Assembly (NCBI RefSeq): GCF_035989305.1
Contig: NZ_CP108514.1
Location: 8,846,501-8,910,500, forward strand
DNA length: 64,000 bases
Reading direction: 5' to 3'
DNA from: Streptomyces sp. NBC_01233
GTDB lineage: Bacteria > Actinomycetota > Actinomycetes > Streptomycetales > Streptomycetaceae
Both the position numbers and the translations under genes were made by a program. Each line of letters starts with the position of its first letter. Position 1 is the first letter of the stretch. The notes beneath the pieces were generated by a model. It was not told the DNA's origin. It did not search any database and saw nothing but the letters and a program-made list of their open reading frames with translations. This document shows positions 10,025-19,237 of the stretch, in pieces.

Positions 10025-11407
10025 GTGCACGCACCGTCACTTCCGACACCTCGTCAGACGTCGAGCCGTCACCTACCGGCCGGCGCCGCCCTCTTGGCCC
10101 TCCTCGGCCTGTTCGCCGCGGGCTGCGGCGGCGCCGAAGAGCCCAAGAGCGCGGCCGGACCCGAGAGCCAGGAGGTCTACCTCCAGCCCGTGGCCTCCGC
10201 CGGCCCCGACCCCTTCACCGCCTCCTCGGCCACCGCCGAGTCCGCCCCCGTGCAGCCGCCGCTGCCCAACCCGACCGGACAGGGCATCCGCACCATCAAC
10301 GCGGCCACTCCCGGCCTGTACGGCGGCACCCAGCGGCTCGGAAGCTGCGACGTGGAACAGCAGGTCCGCTTCCTGACGGCCGACAACGCCAAGGCCCGCG
10401 CCTTCGCCCAGGCCGCGGACATCGAGCAGGCGAGCATCCCCGAGTTCCTGCGCGGCCTCACTCCCGTCGTACTGCGCGCCGACACCCGCGTCACCAACCA
10501 CGCCTTCCGCGACGGCGGCGCCGACGGCTTCCAGTCCGTCCTGCAGGCCGGAACCGCCGTCCTCGTCGACGAACACGGGATGCCCCGGGTGCGCTGCGGC
10601 TGCGGAAACCCGCTGGCCTCCCCGCTCGCGGCCAAGGGGTCCCCGGTGCACAAGGGCGACCCGTGGAGCGGCTACCAGCCCAACCAGGTCGTCGTCATCG
10701 AACCCACTCCCCACGTGATCAACAACCTGGTGATCGTCAACATCGCCGACAACACCTGGATCGAACGCAAGCGGGGCGACGACGGCGCCCAGGACAGGCC
10801 CCCGCGCACCCTGCCCCAGTACGACCCGGCCGACGGAATCCCGACGGGGCCCGTCACCCCGTCCGGGTCCGCCTCGGTCCAGCCGTGCCAGAGCGATCCT
10901 GCCGCCGCGGCGCCGGACTGCCAGCCGACCGGACCGGCCGCGCAGAACCCGCAGAATCCGCAGGGCGAGAACCCGCCGCAGAGCCCGGGCGTCCCGCAGA
11001 CCCCGGGCTCGCCGTCCGACTCCGTCACCCGGCCGCAGCAGCCGCGCTCGGACGGCCCGTCGGACGTCCCCTCCGACCTGCCGGGCGACGTGCCCTCGAA
11101 CATCCCCTCGGACATCCCGTTCGACCTGACGCAGCCCGACCCGAACGCCCCGGGTCTCGTGCCCGAGCCCGACGGAACGGCGCCGCAGCCGAACGATCCG
11201 TACGCCGATCCGTACGCCGATCCGTATGCCGATCCCTCCGCAGACCCGTACACGGCCCCCTCCGCAGACCCGTACACGGCCCCCTCCGCAGACCCGTACA
11301 CGGCCCCCTCCGCAGACCCGTACACGGACCCGTACGCAGACCCATATGCCGACCCGGACCTGCAGCCGCAGCCCTCGGACGGGAGCCACCCGCTGGAGAG
11401 CGCCTGA
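10025..11407 (+). CDS. DUF6777-type secreted lipoprotein with Asp-Pro repeat tail
   Basis: 460 residues. GTG 10025 has GGGAGA upstream and is preferred to the TTG at 9962. A lipobox LLGLFAAGC places the lipidated cysteine near residue 37. The folded part (about residues 80-265) contains TPGLYGGTQRLGSCDVEQQV, a VRCGCGNPL segment and a HVINNLVIVNIADN block, as in DUF6777 proteins. The last 150 residues are Pro/Asp/Ser-rich and end in DPY repeats. Exported and membrane-anchored; the role is unknown. The next gene starts 26 bp downstream. Confidence 0.82.
   Translation: MHAPSLPTPRQTSSRHLPAGAALLALLGLFAAGCGGAEEPKSAAGPESQEVYLQPVASAGPDPFTASSATAESAPVQPPLPNPTGQGIRTINAATPGLYGGTQRLGSCDVEQQVRFLTADNAKARAFAQAADIEQASIPEFLRGLTPVVLRADTRVTNHAFRDGGADGFQSVLQAGTAVLVDEHGMPRVRCGCGNPLASPLAAKGSPVHKGDPWSGYQPNQVVVIEPTPHVINNLVIVNIADNTWIERKRGDDGAQDRPPRTLPQYDPADGIPTGPVTPSGSASVQPCQSDPAAAAPDCQPTGPAAQNPQNPQGENPPQSPGVPQTPGSPSDSVTRPQQPRSDGPSDVPSDLPGDVPSNIPSDIPFDLTQPDPNAPGLVPEPDGTAPQPNDPYADPYADPYADPSADPYTAPSADPYTAPSADPYTAPSADPYTDPYADPYADPDLQPQPSDGSHPLESA
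11195..11352 (+). repeat. In-frame tandem repeats coding DPYADPYA / DPYTAPSA
   Basis: 12-bp units (GATCCGTACGCC-like) are followed by about four near-identical 24-bp units (CCCTCCGCAGACCCGTACAC and four more bases). Unit length is a multiple of three, so copy-number changes would keep the frame. Confidence 0.85.
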
Positions 11408-11432
11408 CCGGCCCGTGTGTCATGGTGGATCG

Positions 11433-13499
11433 GTGCCGACCACCGTATCGCTGCCGGACGACTGGCCCGCACACCCGGACCGGTCGCTCTCGCTGAACCG
11501 CATGGGCAGTTTCGACTGGGACCTCGTGACCGGTCTCATGCACATGGACGAAGCGGCCCTCCACGTCTTCGACACGACCCCCGACGAGTACGACGGCCGG
11601 CCCGAGTCGCTCTCCCCGCGCGTCCCGGCCACCGAGTCCGCGCGCCTCGACGCCCTCGTCTCCTCCGCCCTCAAGAGCGGGGTGGACAGCTACGGCGCCT
11701 ACTTCCGCATCCGCTGCCGCGACGGGCGGCTGCGCTGGACGCACACCCAGGGCCGCGTCATGCGCGGCCCGGACGGGCGGCCCTACCGGATCATCGGCAT
11801 CGTCCGCGACGCGACCGATGAGCTCAGCCACTCGGCGGAGCGCCTCGGCCTGGACGAGGAACGGCGCCGCCAGACCTCGGTGGTCGAGTCCACGACCGCC
11901 GCCCTCGCGCACGCCCGGACCGTACGGGACGTCATCGACGTCATCGGCGACGCCCACGGCCTGGAGCGGCTCGGCTCCATGGGCATGGTGATGGGCCTCG
12001 TCGAGGCCGGGCGCATCCACCTCGTGGCCGAGGGCCCCCAGGACAGTTTCGTCCCCGGCACCCGCTACACCCGGATCGACGAGCAGTACCCGATGAGCGA
12101 GGTCGTCCGCTCGCTGCAGCCGCGCTTCCTCGACTCCGCGCAGGAGTTCGCCGAGGGCTATCCCGAGCTCTGGGCGAAGATCTCGTACATGCGGATCTCG
12201 GCGGCCGCCTATCTGCCGCTCATCGCCCAGGCCCGTCCCATCGGCGCGATCGGGCTGCTCTACCAGGACAAGGACGGCTTCACCCAGGAGGAGCGCAACC
12301 TGCTCGTCGCACTGGGCAGCAGCATCGCGCAGAGCCTCCAGCGGGCCATGCTGCTGGAGCAGGAGCACGACCTCGCGGAGGGCCTCCAGCAGGCCATGCT
12401 GCCGAGGCGGATACCCTCGGTGCCCGGCGGGCAGATCGCCGTTCGGTACCGCTCCGCCCGGATGGGCCGGGACATCGGCGGCGACTGGTACGACGTCATC
12501 CCGCTGCCGGGCGGCCGGGTCGGTGCCGTCATCGGCGACGTACAGGGCCACGACACGCACGCGGCGGCGGTCATGGGTCAGCTGCGGATCGTCCTGCGCG
12601 CGTACGCGGCCGAGGGGCACTCGCCCGGCACCGTCATGGCCCGCGCCTCCGTCTTCCTGCACGAACTGGACACGGACCGCTTCGCGACCTGCACCTACGT
12701 GGAGGCCGACCTCTCCACCGGCGTGCTCCAGCTGGTACGGGCCGGCCACATCGACCCCCTGCTGCGCACCCGCGACGGGGACTGCCACCGGCTCCCGGTG
12801 GGGGGCGGGATGCCGCTCGGCCTCTCGGCGGAGTTCGGCCAGCTCGAATACCCGGTGACCACGGTGGAACTGGACCCGGGGGAGACGCTCCTCATGTGCA
12901 CCGACGGCCTGGTGGAACAGCCCGGCGCCGACCTCGACGACGGCATCCAGCTGCTGACCTCCCAGATCCGCAGCGGACCGGCCGACCTGCAGTTCCTGGC
13001 GGACCGGCTGTGCGCGCTCGCCGACGACCGGGGCGGGAACGACGACATGGCACTGCTCCTGCTGCGCCGCGAGGTGGCGGCCGCCCCCCAGGCCGGCAGC
13101 CGCCTGCAGCAGCATGTGGCACCCGGCGACCCCGAGGCTTTGGTGGCGGCCCGCCACATGATCGGGGCGGCGGTGCGCGCGTGGGGCGCGCGGGAGCGGT
13201 CCGACGAGATCGAACTGGTCGCGGACGAGCTGATCGTGAACGCCCTGATGCACACCGACGGCCCGGCGATCGTCACCCTGCGCATCCTGGCGGGCCACGA
13301 ACGCAGGCTGCGGGTGGAGGTCGAGGACCGCTCCAGCGCACTGCCGCGGCGGCGCGAGGCGGGGGAGGCGGGGGTCTCGGGACGCGGCCTGATGCTGGTG
13401 GACCGGCTGGCGGACGTGTGGGGCGTGGAACCGCGGGGCGGCGGCAAGTGCGTGTGGTGCGAGTTCGTCATGGGCCAAGGGCTGTCCCGCTCATCTTGA
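11433..13499 (+). CDS. PAS-GAF-SpoIIE phosphatase-HATPase regulatory protein
   Basis: 688 residues from GTG 11433. A PAS fold spans about residues 15-130 (FRIRCRDGRLRWTHTQGRV). A GAF domain covers about 150-300 and a PP2C/SpoIIE phosphatase about 330-545 (MGRDIGGDWYDVIPL, GDVQGHDTHAAAVMGQLR, MCTDGLVE, RGGNDDMALLLLR). A C-terminal HATPase lies at about 560-680 (ELIVNALMHTDG, SGRGLMLVDRLADVWG). It should dephosphorylate a STAS antagonist and act as its kinase/anti-sigma partner in one chain. Metal-binding aspartates and the N-box asparagine are intact. This contrasts with the broken paralogue at 44-45.7 kb. Start supported by GGTGGA. Confidence 0.92.
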   Translation: MPTTVSLPDDWPAHPDRSLSLNRMGSFDWDLVTGLMHMDEAALHVFDTTPDEYDGRPESLSPRVPATESARLDALVSSALKSGVDSYGAYFRIRCRDGRLRWTHTQGRVMRGPDGRPYRIIGIVRDATDELSHSAERLGLDEERRRQTSVVESTTAALAHARTVRDVIDVIGDAHGLERLGSMGMVMGLVEAGRIHLVAEGPQDSFVPGTRYTRIDEQYPMSEVVRSLQPRFLDSAQEFAEGYPELWAKISYMRISAAAYLPLIAQARPIGAIGLLYQDKDGFTQEERNLLVALGSSIAQSLQRAMLLEQEHDLAEGLQQAMLPRRIPSVPGGQIAVRYRSARMGRDIGGDWYDVIPLPGGRVGAVIGDVQGHDTHAAAVMGQLRIVLRAYAAEGHSPGTVMARASVFLHELDTDRFATCTYVEADLSTGVLQLVRAGHIDPLLRTRDGDCHRLPVGGGMPLGLSAEFGQLEYPVTTVELDPGETLLMCTDGLVEQPGADLDDGIQLLTSQIRSGPADLQFLADRLCALADDRGGNDDMALLLLRREVAAAPQAGSRLQQHVAPGDPEALVAARHMIGAAVRAWGARERSDEIELVADELIVNALMHTDGPAIVTLRILAGHERRLRVEVEDRSSALPRRREAGEAGVSGRGLMLVDRLADVWGVEPRGGGKCVWCEFVMGQGLSRSS

Positions 13500-13683
13500 T
13501 GAGGCTCATTGAAACGGCCACGCCCTGATCGGATTACCCCACACCTGCTCGATGGATCCCCAGGCATGGGGCACCCGACCTGCGACCGGGAGCCACAAGG
13601 GCGCTCGATGGACAGTCAGTTCCAGGGGCGGGGTGGACTGTCCCTGGTGGCCGAAAGCCAGCGCGTAGCGCCGCCGTAGGCGC

Positions 13684-13796
13684 CGAGGCCGTACGGGCAC
13701 CGCCGACGGCTACGGCACGCTCGTGGCCTTCCTGGCGTCAATGACATGCGCTGGATCACCGGGGGCACCATCCCTGTCTCCGGCTGCATGCGCTGA
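13684..13796 (+). pseudogene. C-terminal remnant of a short-chain dehydrogenase
   Basis: The sequence reads GTADGYGTLVAFLAS and, after a one-base frameshift near 13739, NDMRWITGGTIPVSGCMR followed by TGA. That is the familiar end of SDR oxidoreductases (ITGGTIPVSGG). No upstream SDR domain exists; the rest of 13500-13846 holds no gene I can support. Confidence 0.7.
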
Positions 13797-13846
13797 CGCC
13801 ACGCGGTCTTCGCCGCTGACCCGAAACCGGCCGGAGCCGCTCAAGG

Positions 13847-14584
13847 TCAGCGAGGAGTGAGGAGACAGAACTCGTTGCCTTCCGGGTCGGCCAGAACCGT
13901 CCAGGAGATTGCGGACTGGTCGATACCAGGGTCGGTGGCGCCCAGGGCGCGCAGTCGGGCTTCCTCTGCTTCCAGGTCGTCACCGGGGTAGGGGCAGACG
14001 TCGAGGTGGACGCGGTTCCACACACTCTTGGCGTCGGGGGTGCGGAGGAACTCCAGGTAGGGGCCGACGCCTTTGGCGGATCGCATGGTCGCGTGGTCGT
14101 CGGTGACCTCGTGCAGCGTCCAGTCCATCGCCTGGCCCCAGAACCGGGCCATCCCTCGTGGGTCGGTGCAGTCGACCACCACCGCGGCGATCGGCCCGGT
14201 GTCCTGGTAGATCGGGCGGGGCTCCAGGACGCAGAACTCGTTGCCCTCCGGGTCGGCCATGACCGTCCAGGGGACGTCGCCCTGACCCACGTCGGCGAGC
14301 GTCGCGCCGAGATCCTTCAAGCGCGCGACCAACTCCGCCTGATGGGCGGTCGAGGTGGTGGCCAGATCAAGGTGCACCCGGTTCTTCACCGTTTTGGCTT
14401 CCGGGCGGGCGACGATGTCGATGCAGACGGCCACGGGGTCGGGGTAGGCGAAACCCACGGGTTCGAGGTTGGTCACGCCGGGTCCCTCGCTGTCGACACC
14501 CCAACCAAGTGCCTCCGCCCAGAACCGGCCGAGCACGGAGTCGTCCTGAGCCTTCATATTGATCTGCACGAGTCTTGTTGCCAT
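13847..14584 (-). CDS. Tandem VOC (glyoxalase-like) domain protein
   Basis: 245 residues made of two related halves. Each half has WTVMADPEGNEFCVLEPR / WTVLADPEGNEFCLLTPR at its end and NRVHLDLATTS / NRVHLDVCPY in the middle. This is the duplicated glyoxalase-like (Glyoxalase_6) fold. It could bind a small metabolite or sequester a drug, as bleomycin-resistance-like members do; no substrate is indicated. It stands alone between an SDR relic and an IS relic, suggesting a recombining patch. Start ATG 14584. Confidence 0.88.
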   Translation of the reverse strand: MATRLVQINMKAQDDSVLGRFWAEALGWGVDSEGPGVTNLEPVGFAYPDPVAVCIDIVARPEAKTVKNRVHLDLATTSTAHQAELVARLKDLGATLADVGQGDVPWTVMADPEGNEFCVLEPRPIYQDTGPIAAVVVDCTDPRGMARFWGQAMDWTLHEVTDDHATMRSAKGVGPYLEFLRTPDAKSVWNRVHLDVCPYPGDDLEAEEARLRALGATDPGIDQSAISWTVLADPEGNEFCLLTPR

Positions 14585-14696
14585 GCCGCAGATCCTAGAA
14601 GCTGCCGCCGCCCCAGGCCGCCGCGATCAGACATGTGCTCGCCCCGGTACTGACCACGGTCGCCCTCGTCGAGACTGTGGGAGTCCTTGTGAACGA

Positions 14697-15175
14697 AGGC
14701 GAGACCCGACCACGCCGCCTGCATCCGGCCGGCCAGTGGCACGGAGCCCGAACAGACCACCGCCGAGAGGTCGAAGAACCACAGGTATTCCACCAACGAC
14801 CAGGTCGTCATCGACGCCGACACCCGCCTGGTCGTCGTGGTCGGCCGGCTTCTCGCCGGGAACCGCAACGACTGCAGGGCATGGGAGGAATCCGGCGCCA
14901 AGGCCGCCGTCGGCAAGACCCTGACGATCGCCGACGGAGACTATCCGGGCACCGGACTCGTCATCCCTCACCGCCGCGAGCGCGGCCAGACCGAACTCCC
15001 GGACTGGAAAGGGGAACACAACAAGTCCCACAAGCAGGTCCGAGCCCGCGTCGAAGACGTCTTCGCACGCATGAAGACCTGGAAGATCCTCCGCGACTGC
15101 CGCCTCAAAGGCGACGGAGTCCACCACGCCATGCTCGGCATCGCCCGGATGCACAACCCCGCCCTCGCCGGATAG
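14697..15175 (+). pseudogene. IS5-family transposase, C-terminal fragment
   Basis: In frame from about 14697 the translation contains ERSKNHRYSTNDQVVIDADT, GRLLAGNRNDCRAWEESG, TLTIADGDYPGTGLVIPHR and VEDVFARMKTWKILRDCR, ending NPALAG-stop. These are the DDE-domain landmarks of IS5-group transposases. The N-terminal helix-turn-helix part and the left end are missing. An in-frame TGA lies just before 14697. No intact inverted repeats or target duplication seen. Confidence 0.85.
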
Positions 15176-15432
15176 GTCAGCGGGCCGTACGGCGGCCGGC
15201 CCTGCCCCAGGCGATCCGGAGATCATTTACGGGACAACGCATCTGGGCCGTCCCTTTCGGATCTGGCCTGACCGGCAAGATCCAAAAGAGACGACCCGGG
15301 TGTGATGCCCCTGGCGGGGCGACCGGGCGGCGGGCCGGGAAGCTGGAACATCCGGCCTGTGCAGCGCCAACTCGCGCCCAGACAGGGAAAGTCCGTTGCG
15401 GGGCGCCGCCCGGTCCGTGAGGATCGACGGCG
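15176..15432. other. Gap after the IS relic; no gene seen
   Basis: 257 bp between the transposase fragment and the next gene. It has lower codon-like structure than its surroundings. A short AT-richer piece (GATCATTTACGGGACAAC near 15219) may be the old IS right end, but no matching left end is present. The 3' part is the leader of the following gene. Confidence 0.4.
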
Positions 15433-16686
15433 ATGACTATCGCCATGGATGACGTCCGCCGGCTGCTCGACGCAGGGGATCTGCCCGGAGCCGTGCGTTC
15501 GCTGCGCCCCCGCGCGGAGACCCTCCCCGTCGCCGAACTCGCCAACGCCACACGGGCCCTGGCCGAGACCGCCGGCTTCACCGACCTGGCCGACGCCGCC
15601 GGGGCCGCCGCCGAGCGGGCCGAAGAACCGCAGGCCCTCTACGACTTCGGCTACGCGTGCGTGGAGCGCGGCGTCGCCTTCCTCGCCGTCGCGCCCCTGC
15701 GCGAGGCGCTCCGGCTGCTCCCCGACTCGCGGCCGCTCCTCGCCGAGCTGGCCTCCGCCCTGGAGGACGAGCACCGGCACACCGAGGCCGCCGCGCTGCT
15801 CTCCGGCCGCGGCGACCGGCTGCCCGCCTGGCCCGAGACGTACCTGCTGGTCCACCACACCCTGCTGGCCGGGGACCTGGACACCGCGGAGGGGCTGCTG
15901 GCCGACCTCCCCGCCCCCGAGGACCCCCAGTGGTCGGGCGCGCGCGAGCGCCAGGCACGCCAGGTGCTGCGCAGCGGCCGGTCCCGGCGGGCCCAGGCGG
16001 CGGCCGGGCACCCCGCCCCGCTCGGCGCGGCCGACCTGCGCGGCTGGCACTACGGGCTCACCGGCGGCCTGCTCGGCACCCTGTCCCCGTACGGCTGGGA
16101 CGCCGGGATGACGGGCCGGTACGCCTACCTCGGCGACAGCCCCGAACAGTGCCGTCGCGGCCTGGCCCGGCTCGCGCTCGCGCTGGAGGCCGCCGGGCGC
16201 AGCCCCGCCACGGTCTCGCTGCTGCCCGGCCGGTCCGACCGGAACCTCGGGCTCGCCGCCGCCCGGGTGCTCGGGCTGCCCGCCGTGCCGTACGAACCGA
16301 ACCGTGCGGACACCCTCGTCGTCGCCTACGACCTGAACGCGGCCGACCAGGAACTCGTCCGCACGCTGCGGGAGCGCGCCGACGGTCAGATCCTCCACGA
16401 GCACGCCACCTGCTGGACCGATCCGCCCGCGGTGAGCGCGGACTTCAGCGCGCTGCTCTGCCAGTACGTCGCCCCGCCGTGGCAGGACGACGACCGGCCC
16501 GAGGCGGAGATCGCCGCTGAGATCGCGGCGGCCGACCCCTCCCCGGACGAGGGCGACGGTGCCACCCCGGCCGACCCGGACGAGGCCTTCCGGGCGTTCG
16601 TGACGGGCGTCCGCACGGGCTGGCTCTCGGCGCCCCGCGACCGGGTCGCGTCACCGGGGCCCGTGCCCAGCTCGCGTTTCGCCTGA
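15433..16686 (+). CDS. Conserved unknown protein with N-terminal helical (TPR-like) repeats
   Basis: 417 residues. GAGGA nine bases upstream supports ATG 15433. The first 170 residues form paired helices (VAPLREALRLLPDSRPLLAE, LAGDLDTAEGLLADLPAP) like TPR repeats. The second half has a GWHYGLTGGLLGTLSPYGWD segment and DTLVVAYDLNAADQELVRTL. No catalytic motif is recognised. It is followed after 20 bp by the Fpg/Nei glycosylase on the same strand, so the two may be co-transcribed. Confidence 0.75.
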   Translation: MTIAMDDVRRLLDAGDLPGAVRSLRPRAETLPVAELANATRALAETAGFTDLADAAGAAAERAEEPQALYDFGYACVERGVAFLAVAPLREALRLLPDSRPLLAELASALEDEHRHTEAAALLSGRGDRLPAWPETYLLVHHTLLAGDLDTAEGLLADLPAPEDPQWSGARERQARQVLRSGRSRRAQAAAGHPAPLGAADLRGWHYGLTGGLLGTLSPYGWDAGMTGRYAYLGDSPEQCRRGLARLALALEAAGRSPATVSLLPGRSDRNLGLAAARVLGLPAVPYEPNRADTLVVAYDLNAADQELVRTLRERADGQILHEHATCWTDPPAVSADFSALLCQYVAPPWQDDDRPEAEIAAEIAAADPSPDEGDGATPADPDEAFRAFVTGVRTGWLSAPRDRVASPGPVPSSRFA

Positions 16687-16706
16687 GGCGGCGGCAGGCT
16701 GGACCC

Positions 16707-17567
16707 ATGCCGGAGCTGCCCGAGGTCGAGGCCCTGCGGGAGTACCTCGACGAGCACCTCACCGGGCGGGTGGTCGAGCGCGTCCTCCCGCTCGCCGTCA
16801 GCGTGCTCAAGACGTACGACCCGCCGCTGTCCGCCCTCGAAGGGCAGCCGGCCGGCGCCACCGCCCGGTACGGCAAGTTCCTGGCCGTGCGGATCGGCGG
16901 GCTCCACCTCGTCACCCACCTGGCCCGGGCCGGCTGGCTGCGCTGGCAGGACGCCCTGCCCGCGCAGCCGCCGCGCCCCGGCAAGGGGCCGCTCGCGCTG
17001 CGCGTCGTACTGGAGGGCGGCGGCGGCTTCGACCTCACCGAGGCCGGGACCCAGAAGCGCCTCGCCGTCTACGTGGTCCACGACCCCCAGGAGGTCCCCG
17101 GCATCGCCCGCCTCGGCCCCGACCCGCTGGCCGAGGACTTCGACCGGGACGCCTTCGCCGCACTTCTCGACGGGGAACGGCGCCGGATCAAGGGCGTGCT
17201 GCGCGACCAGAGCGTCATCGCGGGCATCGGCAACGCGTACAGCGACGAGATCCTGCACGCGGCGAAGGTCTCTCCCTTCAAGCTGGCCTCCTCGTTCGAC
17301 GACGACCAGGTGACCCATCTCCACGAGGCCGTGCGCGCCACCCTGGGCGAGGCCGTGGCCCGGGCGCACGGCGTGGCCGCCGGTGCGCTCAAGGCCGAGA
17401 AGAAGAGCGGGCTGCGCGTGCACGGCCGGGACGGGGAGCCGTGCCCGGTGTGCGGGGACACCGTGCGCTCGGTCTCCTTCGCCGACTCCTCGCTCCAGTA
17501 CTGCCCGACCTGCCAGACGGGCGGCAAGCCGCTGGCCGACCGGCGGCTGTCGCGTCTCCTCAAATAG
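16707..17567 (+). CDS. Fpg/Nei family DNA glycosylase/AP lyase
   Basis: 286 residues starting MPELPEVEALREYL, with the catalytic Pro2 and Glu3. The conserved lysine lies in RYGKFLAVR near residue 55. The helix-two-turn-helix element contains GIGNAYSDEILHAAKVSPF (about 170-190). A C-terminal zinc finger has C-PVC and C-PTC pairs (PCPVCGDT ... YCPTCQTGGK). It removes damaged bases and nicks abasic sites in base-excision repair. The sequence alone does not separate Fpg from Nei-type specificity. Confidence 0.92.
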   Translation: MPELPEVEALREYLDEHLTGRVVERVLPLAVSVLKTYDPPLSALEGQPAGATARYGKFLAVRIGGLHLVTHLARAGWLRWQDALPAQPPRPGKGPLALRVVLEGGGGFDLTEAGTQKRLAVYVVHDPQEVPGIARLGPDPLAEDFDRDAFAALLDGERRRIKGVLRDQSVIAGIGNAYSDEILHAAKVSPFKLASSFDDDQVTHLHEAVRATLGEAVARAHGVAAGALKAEKKSGLRVHGRDGEPCPVCGDTVRSVSFADSSLQYCPTCQTGGKPLADRRLSRLLK

Positions 17568-17593
17568 CGGGGGGCTGCGTAGACTCCCACGCC

Positions 17594-17983
17594 ATGGCGC
17601 AGGAGCAGCAGCAGTCGCCGCCCCGGCGCGAGATCGTCACCGGGGTGCCCCGGGGCGCCCGGCGCCGGCCGCCCGCACACGCCCCGGCCCGCTCGGAGAT
17701 CTCCGAGCAGACCACCCTGGGGGCCACCTACGTACGGGCGCTGATGCGCAGCCAGCTGCGCGCCGGGCTGGGGGCGCTGGCCGCGCTCGTGGCGCTGGTC
17801 GGGACGCTGCCGCTGGTGTTCGTGCTGCCGCGGGCCGCGTCGGGGCCGCTGGTGTGGGTGGCGCTCGGCCTGCTGGTGTATCCGGTGATGTGGCTCATCG
17901 CCCGGTGGTACGTCACCCGGGCGGAGCGCAACGAGGCCGATTTCACCGGCCTGGTGACGGATCCGGTCGAGCGGTCCTCGTAG
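17594..17983 (+). CDS. Small two-helix membrane protein (DUF485-like)
   Basis: 129 residues. A basic N-terminus is followed by SEQTTLGATYVRALMRSQLR and two membrane helices (ALAALVALVGTLPLVFVLP and LVWVALGLLVYPVMWLI). It ends RWYVTRAERNEADFTGLV. This layout resembles DUF485 proteins that sit next to sodium/solute symporters, but no symporter is here. It starts 26 bp after the glycosylase gene. Confidence 0.75.
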   Translation: MAQEQQQSPPRREIVTGVPRGARRRPPAHAPARSEISEQTTLGATYVRALMRSQLRAGLGALAALVALVGTLPLVFVLPRAASGPLVWVALGLLVYPVMWLIARWYVTRAERNEADFTGLVTDPVERSS

Positions 17984-17988
17984 GGGCC

Positions 17989-18489
17989 TCAGAACAGGTG
18001 CATCGCCAAGTGGCCCAGCGGCAGCCCGAGCTGCCAGGCCGGGGTCCACACCCGCGCGTTCTCGTCCAGTCCCGGCGGGGTGTCGGCGTGGCCGTGCCGG
18101 CCGGGGTCGAGATTGGTGGCGAAGAGCTCGGTGCCATCCAGCCAGCGCCACGCCGCCCGGGCCAGCTCCAGGTCGGGTTCCTCGCCGCGCCCGCGCTCCC
18201 TGGCCTCCTCGCCCAGCGCGAGGAACCGCGTGTGCACCCAGTCGCGCCAGGGATGTCCGTACGCCGTCAGGGACATCCACTCGTCGAGCTGCGAGACCAC
18301 GCGGATCCCGGAGAGCTCGCCGGCGGCGTCCGAGAGGTAGATCGTCAGCGCGAGCGTGTCGCGTCCGGCCCGGAACTCCAGGGTGCTGACCGGGATCAGC
18401 CGCCCCGTACGCAGCAGTTCGTCCGCGATGTACTCGGCGTAGAGCCAGGCCATGGGCACCGCGAGCCCGCCGTCACTGGTGCCGTTCAT
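17989..18489 (-). CDS. Conserved hypothetical protein
   Basis: 166 residues from ATG 18489 (MNGTSDGGLAVPMAWLYAEY). GTG 18522 is an alternative start but has no ribosome site. The protein is mixed alpha/beta and acidic, with VSTLEFRAGRDTLALTIYLS and QLDEWMSLTAYGHPWRDWV segments. No membrane span or known motif. It ends five bases from the convergent membrane-protein gene. It lies downstream of the ECF sigma gene on the same strand but does not look like an anti-sigma factor (no zinc HxxxCxxC, no membrane helix). Confidence 0.65.
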   Translation of the reverse strand: MNGTSDGGLAVPMAWLYAEYIADELLRTGRLIPVSTLEFRAGRDTLALTIYLSDAAGELSGIRVVSQLDEWMSLTAYGHPWRDWVHTRFLALGEEARERGRGEEPDLELARAAWRWLDGTELFATNLDPGRHGHADTPPGLDENARVWTPAWQLGLPLGHLAMHLF

Positions 18490-18697
18490 ACCCTCGGGCT
18501 GCACCGTTCCACCTTCTCCCACGCGTCGAGCGTCCCGTCGTCGTCAGCCCCGAGCCTTCACCGAGCGGCTCGCGCAGCGGGGGATGTTTACGCAACTTGG
18601 ACGCACTTATGCCCAATTCCCTGCGTTTTTTGTCCGGTCCGCATCCCTTCACGGCGTTCCCGGACCTGTTGCCCCGATGCCTGCGCACGCCGGAAGC

Positions 18698-19237
18698 TCA
18701 GGCGCCGAGGCCGTAGCCGTACCCCTGCAGGCCCTTCCGCAGGGCGCGAAGGGCGTAGTGCGTACGGGACTTGACGGTACCGGCCGGGATGCCGAGCTCG
18801 GCGGCGGCCTCCGCCACCGACCGGTCCCGGAAGTAGACCTGCATCAGCACCTCGCGGTGCTCCTGCCCCAGGGACCCCACGGCCCGCCGGACGTCGATCG
18901 CCGTGACCGAGCCGGACACCGCGTCCTCGGGGGCGGGCGCCTGCTCCAGCCCCTCCGCCTCCACCTCCAGCGGCCGTGACAGCCGGGCCCGACGGGCGTC
19001 GATGGCGAGCCGCCGGGCCACCGTGAACAGCCACGGCCGCATGGAGTCGTGCCCGCTGGCCAGGGCCTCCGGGTGCTGCCAGACCCGTACGAGGGTCTCC
19101 TGTACGAGGTCCTCCGCGCGCTGGGCGTCCCCTGCGGTGAGGCCGAGCAGGAAACCGAACAGGGCACGCCCGTGGTCGCGCTGGAGTTCGGCCAGCGCCT
19201 CGGGGTCCGTGTGCGGGAGGGCGGGGGAGAGCGACAC
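18698..19237 (-). CDS. ECF RNA polymerase sigma factor
   Basis: 179 residues. Region 2 has FGFLLGLTAGDAQRAEDLVQ and RVWQHPEAL ... MRPWLFTVARRLAIDARRAR. Region 4 has LGQEHREVLMQVYFRDRSVA then AAAELGIPAGTVKSRTHYAL, the recognition helix. It directs core polymerase to stress or envelope promoters. ECF genes usually have an anti-sigma gene beside them, and none is visible here: upstream is divergent capA and downstream an unrelated protein. Its signal input is therefore unknown. Confidence 0.92.
   Translation of the reverse strand: MSLSPALPHTDPEALAELQRDHGRALFGFLLGLTAGDAQRAEDLVQETLVRVWQHPEALASGHDSMRPWLFTVARRLAIDARRARLSRPLEVEAEGLEQAPAPEDAVSGSVTAIDVRRAVGSLGQEHREVLMQVYFRDRSVAEAAAELGIPAGTVKSRTHYALRALRKGLQGYGYGLGA

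Noticed and set aside
15219..15260. Right end of an IS element after the transposase fragment
   Set aside because: A terminal-repeat-like stretch is seen but no left partner or target duplication.
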